The translations under genes were made by a program, and so were the position numbers. Below, in pieces: positions 1-7,748 of a DNA stretch of 64,000 nucleotides. The notes under the pieces were generated by a model. That model saw only the letters and a program-made list of their open reading frames with translations. It did no database searches and was not told the DNA's origin. This DNA is from Palsa-504 sp963808315. GTDB lineage: Bacteria > Actinomycetota > Actinomycetes > Streptosporangiales > Streptosporangiaceae. The stretch's first letter is position 1. Each line of letters opens with the position of its first letter. The DNA is taken from assembly GCA_963808315.1 (NCBI GenBank), contig CAWEFK010000010.1, positions 62,001 to 126,000 on the forward strand. The letters run 5' to 3'.

Positions 1-148
1 CGGGATCCTCCGTTCCCGCCTTCGCGATCATGGCGGCGAGCAGCGCGATCGCCGCCGCGACGTCCGTTTCGGGGAGCCGGGCCAGCAGGCCCGGGGAAAG
101 TGGCGCCGGATCCCGGTCCGGCAGCAGACTTAGCTGCACAGGCTGCAC
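1..148 (-). CDS. small transposon-accessory ORF, runs off the left edge
   Basis: A GTG start at 148 has a strong ribosome site (AGGAGGA complement at 154-160). The frame is open to the window edge, giving about 49 residues that begin VQPVQLSLLPDRDPAPLSP and continue with an alanine-rich helix (ARLPETDVAAAIALLAAM). This short helical type of protein is familiar to me next to recombinase and DUF5372-like genes in actinobacterial transposons, but I cannot assign a function. It starts inside the 3' part of the upstream minus-strand ORF in another frame, which fits a translationally coupled mobile module. The C-terminus is outside the window. Confidence 0.45.
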   Translation of the reverse strand, partial: MQPVQLSLLPDRDPAPLSPGLLARLPETDVAAAIALLAAMIAKAGTEDP

Positions 149-470
149 GGCTGTCCTCCTTGGCAGGTGACTGCCGTGCAGCCTGCTCCGGTTCCTGCCG
201 GCCGCGGGCGGAAAACGCTGAAACCAGCACGGATGCGGCCAGCAGGTCCGCGACCGTCCCCAGCGTGCCGTCGGCGCCGGGCGCCGTGCCGTCCGCGTGC
301 AGGCTGGTCCACGCCGCCGGGATCAGCCGCTTTCCCGAACCGGGCAGCGCCAGCAGCAGCTCAAGCTGCCCGTGCCGGCGCATGCGGCCGAGCACCCGCA
401 GTTCCCTTCCCTCCAGCGGGTGACGCGTCCGCGTGACCGTTACGGACGCCGGCAGTTCCCCGGTCACCAC
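3..470 (-). CDS. DUF5372-like transposon accessory protein (3' end outside window)
   Basis: A GTG start at 470 overlaps the stop (464-466) of the upstream minus-strand gene. The product begins VVTGELPASVTVTRTRHPLE and goes on with GRELRVLGRMRRHGQLELLL and LIPAAWTSLHADG. The pattern (RHPLEGRELRVLG, then a strand-rich stretch, then PAAWT) resembles the small beta-rich DUF5372-type proteins encoded beside transposases and integrases. No stop occurs in this frame before the window edge, but the last third overlaps another well-started ORF, so the true end is uncertain. Family assignment is from memory of the pattern. Confidence 0.45.
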   Translation of the reverse strand, partial: MVTGELPASVTVTRTRHPLEGRELRVLGRMRRHGQLELLLALPGSGKRLIPAAWTSLHADGTAPGADGTLGTVADLLAASVLVSAFSARGRQEPEQAARQSPAKEDSRAACAAKSAAGPGSGATFPGPAGPAPRNGRRGGDRAARRHDREGGNGGS

Positions 471-805
471 CGTGCTCCCGCCGCACGCAGGACCGCGTCC
501 GCGACCAGGGCCGCGCTCGCCGCGTCCATGCTGGTGAGCGCATCTTCGAGGTTGACCGGGCAGCCGGCGGCGACGCCCGCCGCGACCTGCAGGACCGCCT
601 TCTCCCCGGCCGAGCAGGGAAGACCGCCCGCCACCAGCGCGTCCGCCGCCGCGGTGAAGTCGACGAACGCCATCTCGCGGCCGGGCCCGGTGATCATCTC
701 GACGGCCGTGTCGAGGAAATCGGCGCGGTAAAGCCATGCGCCGTGGCCGATCAGCAGCTCGACGGCCGCTTCCAGGCATAGCAGGCCCTTCGCCCACGCG
801 CGCAT
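464..805 (-). CDS. conserved hypothetical protein, probably cut at its 5' end
   Basis: 113 residues from ATG 805, predicted to be mostly alpha-helical and Ala-rich. The segments LLIGHGAWLYRADFLDTAV and GLPCSAGEKAVLQVAAGVA match a class of actinobacterial hypothetical proteins of unknown function that I recognise by pattern only. The frame stays open upstream of the ATG and reads CFDDLAAAMRAWAKG, which looks like genuine protein. That suggests the original start lay further upstream and was removed at the junction with the group II intron fragment near 838-845. The gene overlaps the start of the DUF5372-like ORF, consistent with one mobile module. Confidence 0.5.
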   Translation of the reverse strand: MRAWAKGLLCLEAAVELLIGHGAWLYRADFLDTAVEMITGPGREMAFVDFTAAADALVAGGLPCSAGEKAVLQVAAGVAAGCPVNLEDALTSMDAASAALVADAVLRAAGARW

Positions 806-843
806 CGCCGCCGCGAGGTCATCGAAGCACGTAGTAAGTCGGG

Positions 844-1671
844 GTGTCGTTCGGCAGCGTGCGATGGGACCTGATCGTCAAGGCGGTGGAACATCACACC
901 GGCCATGAGACCCGCTGGATAGTGCTGTACGTGAAGCGGTGGCTGGCCGCTGCGCTGCAGCACCCGGACGGGACCTTGCAAGAGCGGGACCGCGGGACCC
1001 CGGAAGGATCAGCGATAAGCCCCGTGCTCGCTAACCTGTTCATGCACTACGCGTTCGACCTGTGGCTGGCGCGGGAGTTCCCGCTGGTCAGCTTCGAGCG
1101 GTACGCGGACGACGCGGTGATCCACTGCGTCAGCGGGTACCAGGCCCGCAAGGTCCTGGCCGCGCTGCATGAGCGGATGGCAGAGGTCGGGCTGGAGCTG
1201 CATCCGGACAAGACCAGGATCGTGTACTGCAAGGACAGCAACCGGCGCGGCTCGGCAGAGCACACGTCGTTCACGTTCCTCGGGTTCACGTTCCGGCCAC
1301 GGCGGGCCCGGCGGAGGGACGGGGTGCAGTTCACCTCGTTCCTGCCCGCGATCAGCAAGGACGCCCTGAAGAAAATCAGTGCCGAGGTGCGGTCCTGGCG
1401 GCTGCACCGCTGGGTCAGCTCCGACGGACGGGAGATCGCGAAACTGATCAACCCGAAGATCCGGGGCTGGATGGCCTACTACGGGGCCTGCTACACCTCG
1501 GCGCTGTATCCCGTGCTCCGCCGCATCAACACCTACCTGATGCGGTGGATCATGAACAAGTACCGGAAATGGCGCACCTGGAAGAAAGCCGCCAGGGCGC
1601 TCATGGACGCGGCCGCTACCCGGCCGCGGTACTTCGCACACTGGGCCTGGGTGAAACCGGCCGCCAGCTGA
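844..1671 (+). pseudogene. ltrA: group II intron reverse transcriptase/maturase, N-terminal half missing
   Basis: 275 residues are left of a protein that is normally about 400-600. The finger-region motif GTPEGSAISPVLANLFMHY and the catalytic palm motif RYADDAVIHC (YADD) are intact. They are followed by HPDKTRIVYC, FTFLGFTFRPR and a maturase X-type domain ending NKYRKWRTWKKAARA. The N-terminal RT motifs before SVRWDLIVKAVEHH are gone. The apparent GTG start at 844 lies inside the original reading frame and has no clear ribosome site. The catalytic palm alone is unlikely to be active. Confidence 0.85.
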
Positions 1672-1683
1672 CCAGGACGGCAA

Positions 1684-1758
1684 GAGCCGTATGACGGGAG
1701 ACTGTCACGTACGGATTCTGCGGGAGCCCGGGGGTGAGATTCCCCCGGGCCACCCGAC
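1684..1758 (+). ncRNA. group II intron domains V and VI
   Basis: Domain V is a roughly 34-nt hairpin with GAGCCGTATG pairing to CACGTACGGATTC, the catalytic core shape of bacterial group II introns. Domain VI follows as a GC-rich hairpin with loop TGAGAT. The intron's 3' boundary falls near 1757-1759 (…CCCGAC). Sequence downstream of that point belongs to the old insertion target. Confidence 0.7.
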
Positions 1759-1926
1759 CAAGTGCCATCGCACCCTTTAGAGGGGTACCTATGGCACGTC
1801 GAGTACCTTCCTCACGCCGCGTTCGCGTCCGTGACCAGGGTGTTTCCGGGGCCGGGCGGGCACCTGCACCGATAGGCTCGAAGGCCTGGCCGGGAAACCT
1901 CTGGCCCGGCGGGAGAGGAAAAGCAG

Positions 1927-2423
1927 TGAGCAGCAACCTGGCCGAGCTGGTTGGCATCGATGTACCCACCGGCCTGCTGATCGGCGGCAAGTGGACTGGC
2001 GGGCGGGACGGCGGCACGATCCCGGTGATCGACCCGGCCACCGAGGACGCGGTGGCCGAAGTGGCGGACGGGACCGAGCAGGACGCGCTCGATGCGGTCG
2101 GCGCGGCTGCCGATGCGCTGCCTGGCTGGGCCGCGACGGCGCCGCGCCAGCGGGCGGAATGCCTGCGCCGGGCCTTCGAGCTGATGACCAGGAACGCGGA
2201 CGCGCTGGCCCGGCTGATGGTGGCGGAGAACGGCAAGGCACTGCGTGACGCAAAAGCCGAGGCGACGTAGGCGGCCGAATTCTTCCGCTGGTACGCCGAG
2301 GAGGCTGTGCGGATGGAAGGCGTCCTGATGCAGGCGCCGTCCGGAGCGAACAAGATCATGGTCATGCGGCAGCCGGTCGGGGTCTCGGTGCTGGTCACAC
2401 CCTGGAACTTCCCCGCCGCGATT
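1927..2423 (+). pseudogene. gabD: succinate-semialdehyde dehydrogenase remnant (GabD)
   Basis: A GTG at 1927, after GGGAGAGGAAAAGCA, opens the N-terminal part of an NAD(P)-dependent aldehyde dehydrogenase: LIGGKWTGGRDGGTIPVIDP, then MVAENGKALRDAKAEA. An in-frame TAG at 2268-2270 stands where the family usually has a tyrosine. The frame then resumes with AAEFFRWYAEEAVRM and MVMRQPVGVSVLVTPWNFP. Homology ends abruptly after NFPAA at about 2423, before the cofactor-binding core and the catalytic Cys and Glu. The gene therefore has both a nonsense mutation and a 3' truncation and cannot make an active enzyme. It lies directly downstream of the intron fragment. Confidence 0.85.
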
Positions 2424-2495
2424 CACCGAAACGAAGTACATCGCCACCAGCTGGTGACTCCGGTTATCGGCCTGAACGGCTAAGCTACCGATTTC

Positions 2496-4211
2496 ATGGG
2501 CGGAATGCGTACCAACGCTGATACCCACTCAGTGGCCAGCCCGGTATCGGCCGCCGGGCGCGATAGCGGTGACGACCGGCCCGGAATCGGAAAGCGCTGG
2601 GCCCCGGTGGGGGCTTACCTGATCGCCGGCCTGGCCTTGTTCGCGGCGTACCTGCGGCTATCAGAAACGTACGGGCTGAATTCCGACAGCGCGAACATCC
2701 TGCTGATGGGATGGGACCTGCTGCACGGCCACCTGCTGCTGCACGGCTGGTACATGTCAGACGTCTCGTTCTACCCCACCGAACTCCCGCAGTACGCCCT
2801 GCTGGAAGGCGTCCTCGGCCTGCACATGCAGACCGCCCACGTCGCCGCGGCGATGACCTACACGCTGACGTTCGGCTTCGCTCTTCTGCTGGCCAGGAGC
2901 GGTTCGTCCGGACGAACGGCCTGGCTCAGGACGCTGATCGCGGGCGCCATCATGCTGGCTCCGCAATTCGGTCTCGGCGTCTTCGCCCTGGACCTGTCGG
3001 TCGGCCACATCGGCACCTCGGTCCCCCTGCTCCTCATCTGGCTGCTGCTCGACAATATGCCGCCGCGCTGGTACGTGCCGGTGCTGACCGCGGTGCTGCT
3101 CGCCTGGGTACAGGTGGCTGATCCCATCGTGTACGTGGTGGGGATAGCGCCACTGGGCCTGGTGGCCGCGGCCCGGGTCATCCGGGGTTTCACGCAAGGG
3201 AGTGGTCACTGGACCAACCGGGTCGTCGAGCAGTGGTACGACCTGTCGATCGGCGCCGCGGCCGTCGCCGCGGCCGCGATCGCCTGGGCCGCTAACAACG
3301 TGCTCAGCGACCTCGGCGGGTACACGGTGAACCGGCTGCCGTTCTACCTCACCCCCTGGGCCGACCTGCGCAACAACGTCCCGGCGCTGTGGAAGGTTCT
3401 CCAGATCTTCGGCGCGGGCTACACCGGGGTCAGCGGTATCTGGCTCGCTATCGCGGTCCTCCACCTGGCCAGCGTGCTCGCCGTCGGCTGGGCGCTGGCC
3501 CTCCTGGCCCGGCGATTCTTCGCCGCCCAGCTGGTCGACCAGGTGCTTGCCGTGGCCATCGTCCTCAACGTGGTGCTCTACCTCGTCACCAACGCCGCGG
3601 ACGAGGCGGCGCACGAAGTCGCGATCATCACGCCGTTCGGCGCGGCGCTGGCGGCGCGGGTGCTGAGCCGCGGCGTCGGGCGGACCCGCCGGACGCGGCT
3701 GGCCGGCCTGGCCGCCGGGGTGCTGGTGCTGGCCGGGTATGTCGCCGGGTTCGGCTACGAACTCGCCCAGCCGTCCGTCCCCCCGGCCAACACCGCCCTG
3801 GCCTCCTGGCTGCTTGATCACCACCTCAGCTACGGGCTCAGCGGCTACTGGACCAGCAGCAGCGTGACGGTGGACAGCGATGAACGGGTGCAGGTCCGGG
3901 CGCTGATGCAGTACACCTTCCGGCCAGACCTGTGGATGTCGGACGCGGACTGGTACAACTCAACGCAGCATTACGCCGACTTCGTGGTCCTCGATAGCCA
4001 ACCGGGCTTTTTCTCGCACTGGGAGCCGCGCGGGCTCGTCAGGAGGTATTTCGGCGTCCCTGCCCGCACCTATCAGACTGGCCCGTACACGATCATGGTC
4101 TGGAACAAGAACCTGCTCAAGGACATCCCGGGCCAGATTCCGCCGGCGCAGGCGCAGGTCAAGAACCGGTTAGCCGGCGCTGCGCCACGGCGATCAGGGC
4201 GGCCACGGTAA
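2496..4211 (+). CDS. polytopic membrane protein, family A copy 1 (putative GT-C glycosyltransferase)
   Basis: 571 residues with a short cytoplasmic N-terminus (1-40), about 10-12 hydrophobic segments and a soluble C-terminal region of about 140 residues. The first large loop carries NSDSANILLMGWDLLHGHL and LLHGWYMSDVSFYPTELP. The acidic residues there (SDS, WD, SD) are placed as in lipid-phosphate-sugar-dependent GT-C enzymes. The C-terminal domain contains LSYGLSGYWTSSSVTV and ends YTIMVWNKNLL. Copies at 10339-11886 and 13256-14956 share both signatures. The 3' end overlaps the convergent family B gene by 53 bp. A role in exporting or modifying surface glycans is inferred; the substrate is unknown. 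Confidence 0.75.
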   Translation: MGGMRTNADTHSVASPVSAAGRDSGDDRPGIGKRWAPVGAYLIAGLALFAAYLRLSETYGLNSDSANILLMGWDLLHGHLLLHGWYMSDVSFYPTELPQYALLEGVLGLHMQTAHVAAAMTYTLTFGFALLLARSGSSGRTAWLRTLIAGAIMLAPQFGLGVFALDLSVGHIGTSVPLLLIWLLLDNMPPRWYVPVLTAVLLAWVQVADPIVYVVGIAPLGLVAAARVIRGFTQGSGHWTNRVVEQWYDLSIGAAAVAAAAIAWAANNVLSDLGGYTVNRLPFYLTPWADLRNNVPALWKVLQIFGAGYTGVSGIWLAIAVLHLASVLAVGWALALLARRFFAAQLVDQVLAVAIVLNVVLYLVTNAADEAAHEVAIITPFGAALAARVLSRGVGRTRRTRLAGLAAGVLVLAGYVAGFGYELAQPSVPPANTALASWLLDHHLSYGLSGYWTSSSVTVDSDERVQVRALMQYTFRPDLWMSDADWYNSTQHYADFVVLDSQPGFFSHWEPRGLVRRYFGVPARTYQTGPYTIMVWNKNLLKDIPGQIPPAQAQVKNRLAGAAPRRSGRPR

Positions 4212-5451
4212 GGGCGGCGAGCGGGGAGAGCAGCCAGGCCCCCAGACTGCGCCGGGCCGTACCCAGCAGGATGATCACGGCCAGCAGGTAGACCTCGATG
4301 AAAGATCGCAGGTCGGCGTCGAGGCTGCCCCAGGTGCTCGGCGTGATGATGCAGATCTCGAGCAGGTAGAGCACGAGAGCCAGCCGTTCATGAACCGGCG
4401 CGCTCGTGGACCGCAGGGTCAGCAGTGCCGCGATCGCGAAGAAGGCGATAATCGCGAGCTCAAGCAGCCACTGGTCGTACTGGTCGAACTGGTGCGTGTT
4501 GATGTGGCCGAGGTTGTTCCTCAGCGCCTGGAACGGGGCGATGAACGGCGCGTCCGCGTTACGGCCGCCGTCGGCCAGCAGGGGAATGCTTCCGATCGTG
4601 GCTGCCACCACCACCTGCCAGGCCACGAACACCACGGCAGGCAGCACCCAGGGCAGATCATCACGACCGGGGCGCTGCGTGCGGCGGAGCAGGCCGATGA
4701 CGTGGATGACGGCAATGGCAGCGACCGCGACCATGACCGTCTCCCTAGTCAGCGCACCGTAAGCCAGGAGCACGGCCGCCAGGACAGGCCGCCGGGCTCG
4801 CACCGCGAGCAAGCCGGCCAGCAGGCAGGCGGCAGCGAGCGGCTCCGCGGTATCGCGGGACAGGCTGGTGATGAGGCCGAAGTACCCGGGCAGCAGCAGT
4901 CCGGCCAGCGCGTGCCGCCCGCCGTCCCGGGCGAAGACGGCGCCCAGGTAACCCATCACGCCGATAGCGGCGACGTTGACGGCGACCAGCATGACGGGAA
5001 CGGCGGCGTGCTGGCCCAGCGACAACAGCCAGGTCGAGACCGGATAGCCGATCCGCATGTACCGGTAGGGCCGGTCCATGGTGATTCCGTACGCCGTGTG
5101 ATGGAAGTCGAGCGGATTGAGCGCCAGGCGATAAAAGAATTGGCCGTCGTAACCGTAGGTCGGCTGGACGGGCATGCCCTTCGGAAGCTGGCTGGCCACC
5201 GAGAAATGCCGCCCGACCAGAATGAACGCTCCGATGTTGCCCTGCGCCCAGGTCTGCCAGCGGGCCAGCGCGAAGCCGAGCGCGGCGAGCAAGGCAATCA
5301 GGCCAGCCACCGCCGGCCGGTCGGCCTTGGCGGCCAGCGATCGAGCGGGCTCCGGGCCCGGTCCGCCCGGGTCGTCCCGGGAACCCGTCGTGCGGCCGGC
5401 CGGCGTCACGGTCTCCGGGCCGTCACGCATAACCGGATCCGCGACCTGCAT
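4159..5451 (-). CDS. polytopic membrane protein, family B copy 1 (putative GT-C glycosyltransferase)
   Basis: 430 residues with a Pro/Gly-rich cytoplasmic N-terminus of about 45 residues and roughly 10-11 membrane helices. After the first helix comes the conserved periplasmic loop YGYDGQFFYRLALNP, followed by GITMDRPYRYMRIGYP. A later SRDTAEPLAAA and YGALTRETVM lie between helices. The GYDGQF-Y-RLAL signature is typical of surface-glycopolymer GT-C-like proteins. The 11889-13136 gene has the same layout. It converges on the family A gene with overlapping 3' ends. Function is inferred from topology and motif only. Confidence 0.75.
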   Translation of the reverse strand: MQVADPVMRDGPETVTPAGRTTGSRDDPGGPGPEPARSLAAKADRPAVAGLIALLAALGFALARWQTWAQGNIGAFILVGRHFSVASQLPKGMPVQPTYGYDGQFFYRLALNPLDFHHTAYGITMDRPYRYMRIGYPVSTWLLSLGQHAAVPVMLVAVNVAAIGVMGYLGAVFARDGGRHALAGLLLPGYFGLITSLSRDTAEPLAAACLLAGLLAVRARRPVLAAVLLAYGALTRETVMVAVAAIAVIHVIGLLRRTQRPGRDDLPWVLPAVVFVAWQVVVAATIGSIPLLADGGRNADAPFIAPFQALRNNLGHINTHQFDQYDQWLLELAIIAFFAIAALLTLRSTSAPVHERLALVLYLLEICIITPSTWGSLDADLRSFIEVYLLAVIILLGTARRSLGAWLLSPLAALTVAALIAVAQRRLTGS

Positions 5452-5765
5452 GCGGGGGCATCACGTGCTCCTGACCGGGCATGGTGTGTCACAAAGTCGA
5501 CTGCGGGCCAGGCCAGCCGCGCTGCGAGAGCTTACCGTAGGTGACGCCGCTCTCGCTCGACAAGGCCGCTAATCCGGTGCCGCCCCCTGATGGGACTGAC
5601 CCGCTACGTGACGGGCCGGCTGGAATGCGGCGGCAGCAGGATAACTAGCCTTTTCCTGGACGGGCATCGCGGTATGGTGAAGCGCCAGAGACGTGACGCA
5701 GGCGCACCTATGTGGTGCTCCCCTGAGGCCCCCGGAGGCCTGCGCATCAGCCGGAGGTATGCACC
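5452..5765. other. intergenic region between divergent surface-glycan genes
   Basis: About 310 bp lies between the family B gene (minus strand) and the nucleotide-sugar dehydrogenase (plus strand), so it should hold promoters for both. I see no coding region and no repeat. The 3' part can fold into a compact structure just before the ribosome site (listed separately). I could not fix promoter hexamers with confidence. Confidence 0.5.
5698..5743 (+). promoter_or_regulatory. possible structured mRNA leader upstream of the sugar operon
   Basis: GCAGGC (5698-5703) can pair with GCCTGC (5738-5743). Directly stacked inside is GCACC-TATGT-GGTGC (5704-5718), and a weaker TCC/GGA pairing follows. The structure ends about 10 nt before the CCGGAGGT ribosome site of the dehydrogenase. 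It does not match any riboswitch class I know. It may be a chance fold in GC-rich DNA. Confidence 0.25.
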
Positions 5766-6974
5766 ATGACGAAGTTGCCTGATCAGGCCGGCCGGGACGT
5801 GGTCGTCATTGGCGGATGCGGGCACGTCGGCCTGCCGCTCGCGCTTGCGCTCGCTGACCGCGGCGCCAAGGTGGCCATTTATGACGTGAGCGAGGCCTCG
5901 GTGGCCGCGGTGAACGCGGGCCGGATGCCGTTCGCCGAGCCGGGCGCCGATGAGGTACTGCACCGGGTGCTCGGCGCGGGCCGCCTTGAGGCCTCGGGTG
6001 ATCCCTCGATCGTGGCCACGGCGGAGTGCATCGTGGTGGTGATCGGCACGCCGGTGGACGAGCACCTGAATCCGGACCAGATGGCGATCCCGAAAGCGCT
6101 CGAGAGGTGCGCAGGCTACCTGCGTGACGGGCAGCTGCTCATCTTGCGCAGCACCGTCTTCCCTGGGGTGACGGCGCTGGTGGAAAAGATGATTGCCGGG
6201 CTGGGGCTGGAGATAGAGGTGGCGTTCTGCCCGGAGCGCATCGCCGAGGGAAAGGCGATGACCGAGCTGTTCGAGCTGCCGCAGATCATATCGGCTCGCA
6301 CGCCAACGGCGACGGAACGGGCCTCCCGGCTGTTCGGCAGGCTGACCAGCAAGCTCGTGGTGATGTCGCCCGAGGAGGCCGAGCTGGCCAAGCTGTTCAC
6401 CAACGTCTGGCGGTACCTGAAGTTCGCCACCGCCAACCAGCTCTACATGATGGCCAACGAGCGGGGCCTGGATTTCGAACGGATCAGGCAAGGGCTGGCC
6501 GAGGGATACCCGCGGGCGGCCGACATGCCGGCGGCTGGCTTTGCCGCCGGGCCGTGCCTGCTCAAGGACACCATGCAGCTCGCCGCCTACAACGGCAACA
6601 ATTTCCCGCTCGGCCACTCGGCCATGGCGGTCAACGAGGGCCTGCCGCTCTACGTGGTGGCTCAGCTGGAGCGGCGGTTCGATCTGTCCTCGATGACCGT
6701 CGGGATCCTGGGCATGGCGTTCAAGGCGGGTTCTGACGACATCAGGTCGAGCCTGTCCTACAAGCTCAAGCGCATCCTCAAGTTCAAGGCGGCCGCGGTC
6801 CTGTGCACTGACCCGTACGTCACCAGTGATCCCTCCCTGCTGCCTCTTGACGAGGTGATCGTGCAGTCGGACCTGCTCGTCGTGGGGGCGCCGCATCCGG
6901 AATACCGGCGGCTGGTATTCGACAAGCCGGCGGCCGACATCTGGGACGTCCTCGGACAAGGTGTCCGGATATGA
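5766..6974 (+). CDS. nucleotide-sugar dehydrogenase (UDP-ManNAc / UDP-Glc dehydrogenase family)
   Basis: 402 residues. An N-terminal Rossmann fold (GGCGHVGLPLALALADRG, residues about 11-28) binds NAD. The central domain has FCPERIAEGKAM and AELAKLFTNVWRYLKFA. The catalytic cysteine lies in GPCLLKDTMQLA (about residue 263), and the C-terminal UDP-binding domain begins near GILGMAFKAGSDDIRSS. The CPERIAEGKA form is closer to the WecC/UDP-N-acetylmannosamine dehydrogenase branch than to UDP-glucose dehydrogenase, so the product is probably a nucleotide-linked uronic acid. The substrate cannot be fixed by eye. It has a CCGGAGG ribosome site and overlaps the next gene by 4 bp, heading an operon of four genes. 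Confidence 0.85.
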   Translation: MTKLPDQAGRDVVVIGGCGHVGLPLALALADRGAKVAIYDVSEASVAAVNAGRMPFAEPGADEVLHRVLGAGRLEASGDPSIVATAECIVVVIGTPVDEHLNPDQMAIPKALERCAGYLRDGQLLILRSTVFPGVTALVEKMIAGLGLEIEVAFCPERIAEGKAMTELFELPQIISARTPTATERASRLFGRLTSKLVVMSPEEAELAKLFTNVWRYLKFATANQLYMMANERGLDFERIRQGLAEGYPRAADMPAAGFAAGPCLLKDTMQLAAYNGNNFPLGHSAMAVNEGLPLYVVAQLERRFDLSSMTVGILGMAFKAGSDDIRSSLSYKLKRILKFKAAAVLCTDPYVTSDPSLLPLDEVIVQSDLLVVGAPHPEYRRLVFDKPAADIWDVLGQGVRI

Positions 6975-7748
6975 CCGAGCGCCCCCGGGTCTCGGTGGTG
7001 GTGCCCGCCTACGACGAGGGCGAGCACGTGATCAGCGTGCTGGACCGGCTGTTCGAATCGGTCCGGCTGCCGTGCGAGGTGCTGGTGGTCGTCGACTCCG
7101 CCGAGGATACGACGCTGCCCGTGGTCGAGGAGTACGCGCGTAAGGAGCCACGGCTGAAGTGCCTGGTGAACACCTACGGCCCGGGGCCCGCCAACGCGAT
7201 CAGGTTCGGTATCGACACGGCCGCCGCCCCGGTGGCCGTGGTGACGATGGCGGACGGGTGTGACGACGCCAGGCAGATCGACGACCTCGTCCGGCTGGTC
7301 GAACGCGGGGTGGCGGTGGCGGCTGCCTCCCGCTACATGCCAGGCGGTCAGCAGGTGGGCGGGCCCGTCATCAAGGGCACCATGTCCCGCTTGGCCGGCC
7401 GGTCGCTGCGGACCTTCGCTCATGTGGGCACCAGGGACGCGACGAACTCGTTCAAAGCCTACTCAACGGACTTCATCAAGGAAGTGGGCATCGACTCGAG
7501 GGACGGGTTCGTGATCGGCATCGAGCTGACGGCCAAGGCCAAGCGGCTGCGCCTGGCCGGTGGCGGAAATCCCGACCATCTGGCTGGACCGGCAGGCCGG
7601 GGTGCCGAACTTCAAGATCGTGAAATGGGTGCCGAGTTACGTGCGCTGGTATCGTTTCGCGTTCGGCCCGCGGCTGACCGCCCAGCAGGTCCGTAAGCAC
7701 CGGCCGGGCCGCCAACCCGACGAGCAGCAGAAAGCGCAGGAGAGTTGA
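6971..7748 (+). CDS. GT2 family glycosyltransferase, DPM1-like (one-base frameshift)
   Basis: The fold starts RVSVVVPAYDEGEHVISVL. VVVDSAEDTT forms the nucleotide-binding strand, and MADGCDD stands where GT2 enzymes have DxD. ASRYMPGGQQVGGPVIKG follows, as in polyprenyl-phosphate sugar transferases. Near 7556 the frame breaks: RLAGGGN is read instead of RLPVAEIPTIWLDRQAG, which continues in another frame to the stop at 7746-7748. Removing one G at 7555-7556 restores a protein of about 258 residues. The repaired stop overlaps the ATG of the epimerase (TGATG), which supports this end. It probably transfers a sugar from its nucleotide to a lipid carrier. Confidence 0.8.

Larger units (their letters stand above)
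844..1758 (+). mobile_element. 5'-truncated group II intron (3' half)
   Basis: This fragment holds the 3' half of an intron-encoded reverse transcriptase and, right after its stop, the intron's terminal RNA domains. Domain V is at about 1684-1718 (starts GAGCCGTATGACGGG, ends CACGTACGGATTC). A domain VI hairpin follows at about 1720-1758 with stems CCCGGGGG/CCCCCGGG. Domains I-III and the start of the reverse transcriptase are missing. The left junction, near 838-845, abuts a minus-strand ORF. Such 5' truncation can arise from incomplete reverse transcription or later recombination. The element cannot splice or move by itself. Confidence 0.8.

Noticed and set aside
844..1758. Active group II intron
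   Set aside because: Domains I-III and the reverse transcriptase N-terminal motifs are missing.
6971..7748. GT2 gene as a true pseudogene
   Set aside because: Both sides of the one-base shift are fully conserved and the repaired stop overlaps the next start codon; a sequence error is the simpler explanation.
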